Source of the DNA: a virus
Direction: 5' to 3' (one strand)
Length of the DNA stretch: 49,775 nucleotides
IMG/VR virus record: IMGVR_UViG_3300022851_001239
Span: 1 to 49,775 of that record
A program made the position numbers and the translations under genes. Below, piece after piece: positions 23,844 to 30,221 of this stretch; positions within the stretch are counted from its first letter, which is position 1, and each line of letters starts with the position of its first letter. The notes under the pieces were generated by a model. The model ran no database searches. It saw nothing but the letters and a program-made list of their open reading frames with translations, and was not told the origin of the DNA.

Positions 23844-25298
23844 TCACCGCCTGATTTTCACGAAGCCAATTTTGCCCGGCTTGGTCTTGGACTCAACCTT
23901 GATCGGGCGAATCATCTGGACTCGGTATCGCTCGGCGTCTGATGCGTGACTCAAGCTCGCCTCTGATTTGTCTATCTGGCCATTCTCATCGAGCTTGAGC
24001 TTCTTGAAGTCTTCGACCAACCGTTCACACCGTGGGTGCACCAAGTAGTGGGTGCGATCCTTCGTGATCTTCAGCGCGTCGTTGAAGGCATCGAGTGATG
24101 CCTTGACGTTGGGTGCCGCTTTGGGGACACGGCGTCGGTAGTCGAATCCATGGGCCTGCAGTTCACGGAATATCCGCTGGTAGCACGATTCTGATGTCAC
24201 CATCGACCCGGTGTTGCCTGATGGGTCACCGTAGACGTGTATTGGCTGGGTCTTGATGATACCCATTGATTCGAACCGCTCGACGAAGACGTTCATCGTG
24301 TCCTCGACATCCCAACGTGAGCCATGGAGTTCGTGCACGGCCGTGAAGGTGTCGGTCATCGGATCATGCTGGCCGACCACGCAGTGCATGCCGGGGTTGA
24401 GGTTGAAGTCCCACGCCATGTCGACGGGCAGGTCCGGGCGAATCTCAAGCGATGAGTCGATGTTGCGTGCCTGGTCGAAATGACGGAAGACGCGGCCGGC
24501 CGATGAAGTAAGAGGTCGTTCTGTGTACAGGGCTGCCCATACTTCCTCGCCTACAGCGCGAGACATTCGTTCGTAATCTTCGCGGCTGTAACGTTCGGGG
24601 CAGAGTGATTCGCCTGGGGCGCGTCCCATCGGATCGCCTTCTTCTGCCAGTGCGGGCAGGCTGATGACCGTCCAGTCGTCCTGATGCTCCTCAATGAGCC
24701 AGCCGCAAAGGTCATCGGCGTCCCAGCGTGTCATGGCCACGACGATGGATGCGCCGGGTTCGGCTCGGGTGTAGAACGTGGAGTTAAACCAGTCGCGGAC
24801 CTTCTGCCGGTTGGTCAAGCTGTGAGAGTCTTCCCAGTTCTTATAGCAGTCGTCAATGACGCCAAGGTCAAAGCCACGGCCGCCCAACGGACCGCCTGCA
24901 CCGACCGATACCATGCCTCCGCCTTCTGGGGTCAACCACTGCCCTGCAGCGTCCTTGTCTGGTCTGAGCTGTACGCCACACAGTGGTTCATTCATTGCTA
25001 CGTCGCGGCATTGCCTGCCAAAGTCACGGCTCAGAGATTCAGCGTATGTGGCCAGCATGACCCGCCAAGCCGGGTTACGCTCCAATGCCCACAACGGGAG
25101 CCATTTCGATATCAGCTGGCTCTTACCGATTCGAGGAGGGGCATTCAGGATGATTCTTGCTCCCCCACGTTCGATCAGCGGCGTGATGATTTCGCTGGTG
25201 TACTGGAGCCATGCGTAGGCGATCCACTGCCCGTGGCTTACTCGTTCGCCATAGGTGTCGGGGTACGCACGCCAGTAGTCCTGGTCGGTGACGGTCAA
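23844..25298 (-). CDS. Terminase large subunit
   Basis: This 484-residue protein has the ATPase and nuclease parts of phage terminases. Walker A-like APPRIGKS lies at about residues 53-60, and Walker B GVIDD at about 146-150. The motif III region is SIVVAMTRWDADDLCGW. In the nuclease half DMAWDFNLNPG and YGDPSGNTG give acidic residues typical of the RNase H-like fold, and LSHASDAERY follows near the end. The enzyme cuts and pumps DNA into the prohead through the portal. It overlaps the small subunit by four bases. Confidence 0.92.
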   Translation of the reverse strand: MTVTDQDYWRAYPDTYGERVSHGQWIAYAWLQYTSEIITPLIERGGARIILNAPPRIGKSQLISKWLPLWALERNPAWRVMLATYAESLSRDFGRQCRDVAMNEPLCGVQLRPDKDAAGQWLTPEGGGMVSVGAGGPLGGRGFDLGVIDDCYKNWEDSHSLTNRQKVRDWFNSTFYTRAEPGASIVVAMTRWDADDLCGWLIEEHQDDWTVISLPALAEEGDPMGRAPGESLCPERYSREDYERMSRAVGEEVWAALYTERPLTSSAGRVFRHFDQARNIDSSLEIRPDLPVDMAWDFNLNPGMHCVVGQHDPMTDTFTAVHELHGSRWDVEDTMNVFVERFESMGIIKTQPIHVYGDPSGNTGSMVTSESCYQRIFRELQAHGFDYRRRVPKAAPNVKASLDAFNDALKITKDRTHYLVHPRCERLVEDFKKLKLDENGQIDKSEASLSHASDAERYRVQMIRPIKVESKTKPGKIGFVKIRR

Positions 25299-25807
25299 GC
25301 CTCACCGCCCTTGGTCTTCGACGTCACGGTCTTGGTCGTTAATGCCCGCGACTGCTGCTTGGCTATCAATCTCAGGGCGGCGGCAGTCTCGGGTCTCTGC
25401 TTCAATCCGTCGAGCACAGCGTGGGCATGTCGGGCTTCAATCTCAATCGGACCGCCACCCGTGCCAAATACTTCCATCTGAACCGGAGCTTCGAGGCCCA
25501 TAAGCCGATCGATGCGGGTCTGCGCTCTGATTCGGTCGCGGATGTGGGCCTTGGGGTCACGGATGATCTGCTCATAACGGGCGCGGGATTCGGCTCGTTG
25601 TTCTTCGATACTGATCTGGGATCGGACGAGCATTATCTCTCGTGCGCGACGCACGTATCGCTCGACGCTGCGTGGCGACATGTCGAATTTCTTTGCCATC
25701 GCCCGCTTGATTTGCCCGTTCAGAAGACCCTTGGCAATAAGAGTTTGGCAGGCATCGACTCGTTTGTCCTGTTCGTCTTGGTTTGGTTTATTCGGTGCTT
25801 TGGCCAC
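25295..25807 (-). CDS. Terminase small subunit-like protein
   Basis: This 170-residue protein opens with a helix-turn-helix region (CQTLIAKGLLNGQIKRAMAKKFDMSPRSVERYVRRAREIM) followed by a charged helix (RYEQIIRDPKAHIRDRIRAQTRIDRLMG). This fits terminase small subunits that recognise the packaging site. It uses GTG as start and has no clear ribosome binding site; TACAAT lies six bases upstream of the GTG, so a leaderless start is possible. It is the first gene of the late operon after the terminator at 25922-25951. Confidence 0.78.
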   Translation of the reverse strand: MAKAPNKPNQDEQDKRVDACQTLIAKGLLNGQIKRAMAKKFDMSPRSVERYVRRAREIMLVRSQISIEEQRAESRARYEQIIRDPKAHIRDRIRAQTRIDRLMGLEAPVQMEVFGTGGGPIEIEARHAHAVLDGLKQRPETAAALRLIAKQQSRALTTKTVTSKTKGGEA

Positions 25808-25867
25808 GCTTGGGATTGTAAAGCAGGGTCAATGCGTGGCATGGGGAAAGTGGCAGAGCCAACCCGA

Positions 25868-25895
25868 AGACCCCGGGGGAGTACCCCGCGGGGCT
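25868..25895. repeat. GC-rich palindromic cluster next to the terminase gene
   Basis: The stretch contains CCCCGGGGG and CCCCGCGGGG with a GTA between, so it can form several overlapping hairpins. It lies about 60 bases upstream of the small terminase start. Packaging sites (pac or cos) are often next to terminase genes, and this is a candidate, but the location is the only support. Confidence 0.3.
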
Positions 25896-25921
25896 ACGAG
25901 TTCGGTGGCTTTGGTTGCATT

Positions 25922-25951
25922 AAAAAACGTCCTGCCTGGTGGCAAGGACGT
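25922..25951 (-). terminator. Strong rho-independent terminator before the late operon
   Basis: On the minus strand ACGTCC(T)TGCC pairs with GGCAGGACGT around an ACCA loop, giving 10 pairs with one bulged T, followed by six T. It ends the leftward early operon (genes 25988..27786) and separates it from the terminase genes. Confidence 0.85.
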
Positions 25952-25987
25952 CTTCGATGCTATCACGGGCGGTGGCGTGGCGTGGGT

Positions 25988-26446
25988 TTACTTCGCCGCG
26001 ATGATTCGTGCCAACTCGCGGTCTACTCGCTTGCAGAATGCGGATCGTTCGGTTGGGGTGAACGCCACATCGTCAGGCAGGTCTATCGGCCACAATCCGA
26101 TCTTGCCCATCGCGGGTATCGGTGTGGCGAGTGCTCGTGGGTTGGTCGTAATGATGCAGTGTGGGCCTGATGCGTAAGGGTCGTCCGTGACTTTCGGGTC
26201 GGTCATGGCCACGCAATCCACGACGTCAACGATGCCGATCACTGCGCCGAATGTCAGGTCTAGACGATTAGCGGTCGTTCCATCAGGCAGTTCGAGTTCG
26301 TGGTCACGCGGGTCGCACTTGCCTGCGTGGATCAGAAGCGGGCCACGGTAGTGCATTGGCCGGGAACGGTTCTCGATTCGCTTGTTGCCGTGGATCAGCG
26401 CCTGTGCCCAAGGCTGGCGGACAGTCAGGGTCTTGTACGTGCTCAT
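25988..26446 (-). CDS. ASCH-domain protein
   Basis: This 152-residue protein starts MSTYKTLTVRQPWAQALIHGNKRIENRSRPMHYRGPLLIHAG, the characteristic start of ASCH-domain proteins (PUA-like fold that binds RNA or modified bases). Later GAVIGIVDVVDCV and GKIGLWPIDLP are the remaining core strands. Phages carry such proteins, and a role in RNA binding or modified-nucleotide handling has been proposed; the present one is not specific. The leader holds a hairpin with loop TTACAG, 19 bases upstream of the ATG. Confidence 0.82.
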   Translation of the reverse strand: MSTYKTLTVRQPWAQALIHGNKRIENRSRPMHYRGPLLIHAGKCDPRDHELELPDGTTANRLDLTFGAVIGIVDVVDCVAMTDPKVTDDPYASGPHCIITTNPRALATPIPAMGKIGLWPIDLPDDVAFTPTERSAFCKRVDRELARIIAAK

Positions 26447-26465
26447 GGATCATTCCTTTGGTTGT

Positions 26466-26479
26466 GGCGCTGTAACGCC
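26466..26479 (-). promoter_or_regulatory. Leader hairpin with TTACAG loop (copy 3)
   Basis: On the minus strand GGCG-TTACAG-CGCC forms a 4-pair stem with a six-base loop, 19 bases before the ATG of the ASCH gene. The same loop with different stem bases occurs in two other leaders (28548..28561, 28840..28855). Confidence 0.6.
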
Positions 26480-26485
26480 GGGGGG

Positions 26486-26776
26486 TTATTCTTCGTCTGA
26501 TTCTGTCGATAGCAACGTATAGGCTGTCGCCCTGCCGTCCGGCGTGTTGCTGACCATCGCACGGACCATCATGCGGACTACCCGCCAGATGTGCCAACGG
26601 TGGACGATGACCCGTGATCCGGGCATGTCGCGGGCGATCTGCTCCTGCGCCTGCGTGATGAGGTTCTCTTGCTCGTTCATATCTGGCTGGACCATGCCAA
26701 GCGATGCCGCAAGACTGTACTCGTCGGCGCGTGGGAGCCATATGACGACGTTTGAAATTACAGGTTTATCTTTCAC
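26486..26776 (-). CDS. Hypothetical early protein
   Basis: This 96-residue protein is not recognised. It is acidic to neutral, with two amphipathic stretches (VVIWLPRADEYSLAASLGM and WHIWRVVRMMVRAMV). It lies between the ASCH gene and gene 26780..27295 in the early operon. It has no signal peptide. Confidence 0.5.
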   Translation of the reverse strand: MKDKPVISNVVIWLPRADEYSLAASLGMVQPDMNEQENLITQAQEQIARDMPGSRVIVHRWHIWRVVRMMVRAMVSNTPDGRATAYTLLSTESDEE

Positions 26777-26779
26777 GGC

Positions 26780-27295
26780 TCACCCTTCGATCTGCGGGAA
26801 AGCGTTTTTCCAGCGGCGGTTTGCTTCTTGCTTTTCTTCGACGGTTGCGTCTCGCATTTCCACCCAGCCGATTGATTGCATGTTTTGCTTCGCCATTCGC
26901 ATTTTTCCGTTGGCCAATTGCAGCAGGTAGAAGCCATCAGCCATATCAAGGAGCGGACACGCGCCTTTGCCTGCTTCGGCTTGGCGCTTGTTCATAGCCC
27001 TTCGTGCTCGGCGAAGTCGTTTTAACACGGCGTGCGATGTGCAAAGCTGGTCCAACAGCCATGTTCGGCAGCCTGCCATTGTTCCTCTAAGGCCATCGAC
27101 GGTGTAGTTCGCGGTCCCGTAGGCGTCGCCGTGATTCGCCACTCGGACTTCGAGGGATTCGTCTAAGCGATCGTGGTAGACAGTGATGTAATATGTGCCG
27201 GTTTGAGCCTTGCGTGTTTCGACCGAGCATCCGAGTTCTTCGGCAAATCGTTCGATGGTGGCGTGGTCGCGGGTTGGGCTGATGTTGCTTTTCAT
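26780..27295 (-). CDS. Hypothetical early protein
   Basis: This 171-residue protein starts MKSNISPTRDHATIERFAEELGC. The ATG at 27295 is supported by GGAG seven bases upstream. A basic helix RRARRAMNKRQAEAGKG and a DMADGFYLLQLANGKMRMAKQN segment follow. No family is recognised. The leader carries two small hairpins (GCTGGC-AAA-GCCAGC and CGGC-AAA-GCCG), the first directly abutting the ribosome binding site. It is co-transcribed with the ASCH gene. Confidence 0.55.
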   Translation of the reverse strand: MKSNISPTRDHATIERFAEELGCSVETRKAQTGTYYITVYHDRLDESLEVRVANHGDAYGTANYTVDGLRGTMAGCRTWLLDQLCTSHAVLKRLRRARRAMNKRQAEAGKGACPLLDMADGFYLLQLANGKMRMAKQNMQSIGWVEMRDATVEEKQEANRRWKNAFPQIEG

Positions 27296-27301
27296 CGTTT
27301 G

Positions 27302-27346
27302 CTCCTGCTGGCTTTGCCAGCGAGTGTGGGGCTGTCGGCTTTGCCG
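27302..27346 (-). promoter_or_regulatory. Two leader hairpins with AAA loops before the ribosome binding site
   Basis: Two hairpins with AAA loops (GCTGGC-AAA-GCCAGC and CGGC-AAA-GCCG) lie in tandem on the minus strand. The first touches the GGAG of gene 26780..27295. They could tune translation or transcript stability. Confidence 0.4.
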
Positions 27347-27414
27347 ATGTTGGTGAGCGATATGCACGCCGTGGGTGTCCAGGCCTCGCAAGGCCCGGTG
27401 ACTCAGGGCGGGGT

Positions 27415-27786
27415 TTAGCGAAAGCCGAGAATTCTCACATCACCAAGGTCGATGATGATGGCCATGAGGCGGGGCTGGCGGGGCTGGGTCTGGATTGACG
27501 AAAAGACGTGGTACGCAAGACCTTCATCTTTGCGGGCGGGCGGGGCTTTGTCGTAACCTTGCAGATAGGTGTCTTTTGCTTCACGGCTCAGGTGTGAAAG
27601 ATCTGTGGTTGCTTCGTTCCAACTCGCCACGATTTCTTCGCGGGTCTGGCGGGTGGCGACGATCATGGCATCCACGACGGGTGCGTCAAACTGATCCAGT
27701 TCGCTGTAGTTTTCGGCGAGGAAAATTTCACGGGCAATGATGTTGCGTGCGGCGTTGATTTCGATGCTGGTTAGTTCTCTACTCAT
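27415..27786 (-). CDS. Hypothetical protein, first gene of the leftward early operon
   Basis: This 123-residue protein (MSRELTSIEINAARNIIARE start) is helical in the first 80 residues and ends in a strand-rich part (RLMAIIIDLGDVRILGF). No family is recognised. It is the first gene after promoter-operator P1 (27858..27886) and is probably expressed early or under regulator control. Confidence 0.55.
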   Translation of the reverse strand: MSRELTSIEINAARNIIAREIFLAENYSELDQFDAPVVDAMIVATRQTREEIVASWNEATTDLSHLSREAKDTYLQGYDKAPPARKDEGLAYHVFSSIQTQPRQPRLMAIIIDLGDVRILGFR

Positions 27787-27857
27787 GTCTGGTCTCCGGC
27801 GAATGGAGGTGTCCCGAATCTGGCGGGTCAGTTGCGATCACTCGATCACTGAAAACA

Positions 27858-27886
27858 ATTGTATAATAGATTTTACAACCAGTCAA
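27858..27886 (-). promoter_or_regulatory. Promoter P1 with palindromic operator
   Basis: On the minus strand a -35 TTGACT and a -10 TACAAT are 17 bases apart, a near-consensus sigma70-type promoter. Between and over the -10 lies an imperfect 20-base palindrome (TTGTATAATAGATTTTACAA on the + strand, 27859..27878), with TTGTA-x-AAT half sites facing each other. The flank GTCAAGCCT-x-TCGGC is also shared with the copy at 28871..28899. A tandem CGATCACT pair lies just downstream. The arrangement fits repressor control. Confidence 0.8.
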
Positions 27887-27909
27887 GCCTTTCGGCTGCT
27901 ATTCCAATT

Positions 27910-28116
27910 TTATTTTTTATCGAGCTTCCACCTGTATCCGATCGCGTCCGCCAGCTTTGTCAGGTTCGCCGCTGTGGGGTTGGCGTCGAGCGTGATGATC
28001 TTATGCACGCTCATGCGGGTGATGCCCGTGCGTTTGGACAACTCGGTTGCGGTGTAACCTTCTCGTTCGATCTGGGCGACGATCTGGGTGAGAAGGTCGT
28101 GGTCGGGTTTGGGCAT
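27910..28116 (-). CDS. XRE-family transcription regulator
   Basis: This 68-residue protein has a Cro/CI-type helix-turn-helix: LLTQIVAQIEREGYTATELSKRTGITRMSVHKIITLDANPTAANLTKLADAIGY, with the TATELSKRTGITRMSVHKI helices in the recognition position and the terminal helix after. The ATG at 28116 has AAAGGATTGACC upstream. The reading frame upstream is open and continues from the frameshifted gene 28117..28533 without a stop, so a longer fusion may exist. It lies on the transcript of promoter P2 and could bind the duplicated operators, giving autoregulation. Confidence 0.78.
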   Translation of the reverse strand: MPKPDHDLLTQIVAQIEREGYTATELSKRTGITRMSVHKIITLDANPTAANLTKLADAIGYRWKLDKK

Positions 28117-28533
28117 GGTCAATCCTTTGGGCGGTTGTTGTTCGATATGTCGCATCATGTCTTTGAGGTATGGCGGTGGGCTTTTGGCCGCTTGCAGGCT
28201 GTGGACGATGACGGGCGTAATTTTGAGGCTTGAATTGTAGAAGCGTTGAGCTTCTTTTGAACTGTACCCGAGTTCACGCACGACGTCACCGGGGTTGCGA
28301 ATCCAGCCGAGCAGTCGACCGGCCTCGACGTTGAGACGCTTGATCGCGTGTATGCCCCTCGCCGCTTGAGCATGGCCGCTATCTGCTTGTCATCCCGCCA
28401 GCGACGCGGGACGACGACGAATGCTTTTTTAGCGTGGCCTGATTCGATGATGGTGTAGGCGGTCAATCCCCGTCTCAGCCAGGACTTCACGCAATTGCTG
28501 GCCTGCGACTATTTCGTATTTAGCGTTGCTCAT
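28117..28533 (-). pseudogene. Frameshifted hypothetical gene upstream of the regulator
   Basis: From the ATG at 28533 the frame codes MSNAKYEIVAGQQLREVLAETG and then meets a stop. The continuation, GLTAYTIIESGHAKKAFVVVPRRWRDDKQ, is in the +1 frame, and after a second switch near 28355-28358 the original frame resumes as IHAIKRLNVEAGRLLGWIRNPGDV and runs on into the regulator. Both switch points are runs of four G (28468-28471 and 28355-28358). The pieces join to one sensible protein, so the gene has either two indels that cancel or two sequencing errors. The leader contains a TTACAG hairpin. The function is unknown. Confidence 0.6.
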
Positions 28534-28547
28534 AAATTTATCTTTCT

Positions 28548-28561
28548 GCGGCTGTAACCGC
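28548..28561 (-). promoter_or_regulatory. Leader hairpin with TTACAG loop (copy 2)
   Basis: On the minus strand GCGG-TTACAG-CCGC lies 14 bases before the ATG of the frameshifted gene. The stem bases differ from those of the other two copies but pairing is kept. Confidence 0.6.
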
Positions 28562-28573
28562 GTTGGTGCCGGT

Positions 28574-28813
28574 TCAATAATCAAGCCCGCGTGAAGCCAG
28601 ATAGTGACGCTGGCTGTCTCGTTTACGCTCTGCGTGGGTCGGGTGACGTGCTTCCATGTCGATGAGATGGCGGCGTGTGATATTGGCGGCATGCACGGCT
28701 TCATCAAAAGCTGATTCCGAAATGTCTTCTGCTTGGCGTTGTTTTAGCAAGGCGGTGTTGTGTGCGTCTTCTGCGGCTTTACGTTCTGGGCAGTGCGTGG
28801 TTGCGTTGCTCAT
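28574..28813 (-). CDS. Hypothetical small early protein
   Basis: This 79-residue protein starts MSNATTHCPERKAAEDAHNTALL and is mostly helical and charged, with two His/Arg-rich ends. No family is recognised. It is the first gene after promoter P2. The leader carries the TTACAG hairpin and a CAACCG repeat before AAAGGA. Confidence 0.55.
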   Translation of the reverse strand: MSNATTHCPERKAAEDAHNTALLKQRQAEDISESAFDEAVHAANITRRHLIDMEARHPTHAERKRDSQRHYLASRGLDY

Positions 28814-28839
28814 GTCATTTCCTTTGCTGTTGCGGTTGC

Positions 28840-28855
28840 GGTTGCTGTAACAACC
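28840..28855 (-). promoter_or_regulatory. Leader hairpin with TTACAG loop (copy 1)
   Basis: On the minus strand GGTTG-TTACAG-CAACC has five pairs and the six-base loop TTACAG, 26 bases before the ATG of 28574..28813. Two other leaders have the same loop with different stems. Confidence 0.6.
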
Positions 28856-28870
28856 TGTTTCGTTGCGACG

Positions 28871-28899
28871 ATTGTATAATAGATTTTACAAGGCGTCAA
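28871..28899 (-). promoter_or_regulatory. Promoter P2 with palindromic operator
   Basis: On the minus strand a -35 TTGACG and -10 TACAAT are 17 bases apart. The same 20-base palindrome as in P1 (28872..28891) overlaps the -10. Three bases near the -35 differ from P1, then GTCAAGCCT and TCGGC are again shared. It would drive the genes that include the XRE regulator. P1 and P2 are nearly 1 kb apart and probably controlled together. Confidence 0.8.
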
Positions 28900-28934
28900 G
28901 CCTATCGGCACGTTTATTCATATTTTGTTGCAAA

Positions 28935-28964
28935 TAAAAACCGCCCCGGATTACTCAAGGGCGG
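28935..28964 (-). terminator. Rho-independent terminator after the multi-TM lipoprotein gene
   Basis: On the minus strand CCGCCC pairs with GGGCGG across a 12-base loop, followed by TTTTTATTT. It ends the transcript of gene 28990..29697 just before promoter P2. Confidence 0.75.
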
Positions 28965-28989
28965 CTGCGTTACGTATCGGGCTGGTGGG

Positions 28990-29697
28990 TCAGGCGGTGC
29001 GCGGGTCGGCGGGTGGCGTGATGTCGCCGATCACCATATCAGTTATGCCTGATCCGGTGGCTTTGGCGACTTCCTTCTTGGTGAAGCCCGTGGGAACTTT
29101 GGCGATGCCTGCTCCGACGGCCATGCCCTTCTTGGCTAGACTGCCGTTGTGCCACCATCCCCAAGCGAAGCCAGCGAGAACGACCGGGATGATGATCCAG
29201 CTGTATTTTACGATCATGGTCGGGACGAAGAACATGCCCACGCCGATGCCGATCACGCTAAAACACATAAGTGTGCTGATCTTGGGGACGTAAAAAGATG
29301 CGATGAACATGCCGACGCCGATCAGGACAATCACACCGCCGATGTAGATCACGTAATCCAGTTGTTTGATTAGTTGATTGACTGCCGCCATCGCCCCAGC
29401 AAGCACACTGCCAGATTCACGCCTGGTGCTCGTGTCATTTGATTCGATGCCTGGCATGTTGACCGCCGGTGGTGTGATTGCGCCCGGCTCATTCACAGCC
29501 TTGCCTTCAAAGGTTTGGCGGGTGTAGTTTTCGGTGGTGGTGATGGGCGACTGTTTCACGCCGTCAATGTCGGGTTGTGGCGTCTCGGTCCGGCGAATGC
29601 CGCTTTCGTATGAGCTTTTGGCCATGGAGCTTGAGCCCGCGCAACCAGCCATGCTCAGTGTCAATGCTGCGATGATTACCAGAATGGTCTTGTGCAT
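28990..29697 (-). CDS. Lipoprotein with three transmembrane segments
   Basis: This 235-residue protein has a lipoprotein signal (MHKTILVIIAALTLSMAGC, lipobox ending in Cys19). Three hydrophobic segments follow at about 115-132 (YVIYIGGVIVLIGVGMF), 140-160 and 165-180 (IIIPVVLAGFAWGWW). The C-terminal part is Gly/Lys/Thr-rich. A lipoprotein with added membrane helices is unusual; it may be involved in lysis, exclusion of other phages or membrane modification. It has its own terminator and lies opposite the rightward lipoprotein gene, with only a short gap. Confidence 0.65.
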   Translation of the reverse strand: MHKTILVIIAALTLSMAGCAGSSSMAKSSYESGIRRTETPQPDIDGVKQSPITTTENYTRQTFEGKAVNEPGAITPPAVNMPGIESNDTSTRRESGSVLAGAMAAVNQLIKQLDYVIYIGGVIVLIGVGMFIASFYVPKISTLMCFSVIGIGVGMFFVPTMIVKYSWIIIPVVLAGFAWGWWHNGSLAKKGMAVGAGIAKVPTGFTKKEVAKATGSGITDMVIGDITPPADPRTA

Positions 29698-29713
29698 GGC
29701 CCCTGCTCCTGTA

Positions 29714-29758
29714 CGAAAACGGGGCCGAACCGATCACGCCCGTAACCAGTCCGGCCCC
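29714..29758 (-). terminator. Terminator-like hairpin upstream of the lipoprotein gene
   Basis: On the minus strand GGGGCCG and CGGCCCC are complementary over a 24-base loop and are followed by GTTTTCG. It lies directly before the ribosome binding site of gene 28990..29697. It could stop transcripts coming from the right. The T tract is short. Confidence 0.4.
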
Positions 29759-29887
29759 TTCCTGCCGCTGGTCGTAAATTAACACGGGGTCGGCGCGTGG
29801 AGTGGAAAATCATTGACGCCAACAATTGTTCAGCCGAAGATGTTCACGCACCTTTTTCACCATCTCATTTTTCCTGGGGATCAGCTG

Positions 29888-30202
29888 ATGCGAAAATTTA
29901 CTTTGTTCCTTTCAATTCTTTTGCTCATCAGCAGCACCGCTTGTCAGTCAAAATCAACATCTGGAACGTATGGAATACCTGTGGTCCTCGACCAACCACT
30001 CAAGGTGTTCCAAACCCTCTCAATGAGTGAACTCTCGAGCCATGACTTGCGTTTTATGCTGCATGCGTCCATTCGCAACCATTACGGATTCACTTACGCC
30101 CAGCTTTGGGATGAACTGTCGTACACAGACGATAGAAAGTTCGCTCAATCAATGTTGGGTCTGTGGCGGTCGTTTTCGTCGTTTTTGCGTTCGCAACCAT
30201 GA
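29888..30202 (+). CDS. Small lipoprotein, only rightward gene (moron candidate)
   Basis: This 104-residue protein starts MRKFTLFLSILLLISSTAC, a lipoprotein signal with lipobox ending in Cys19. The mature part contains LKVFQTLSMSELSSHDLRFMLHASIRNHYGFTYAQLWDELSYTDDRKF, which resembles the YARHG domain (a helix, Arg..Ile/Ala..His-Tyr-Gly-Phe, then a short aromatic helix), though degenerate. It is the only gene on the plus strand in the window and lies between two minus-strand operons. Such a position, opposite orientation and surface location fit a lysogenic-conversion gene, for example for phage exclusion. The start at 29888 was chosen for the signal peptide. Confidence 0.65.
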   Translation: MRKFTLFLSILLLISSTACQSKSTSGTYGIPVVLDQPLKVFQTLSMSELSSHDLRFMLHASIRNHYGFTYAQLWDELSYTDDRKFAQSMLGLWRSFSSFLRSQP

Positions 30203-30221
30203 TGGGGCCTTGTGAGTTGGA

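Noticed and set aside
28155-28490. Full-length frame that includes VVVPRRWRDDKQ and a Ser/Thr-rich tail
   Set aside because: Only the first part looks coding; the tail after KRRG is replaced by good coding sequence in the neighbouring frame, so the full frame is not a gene.
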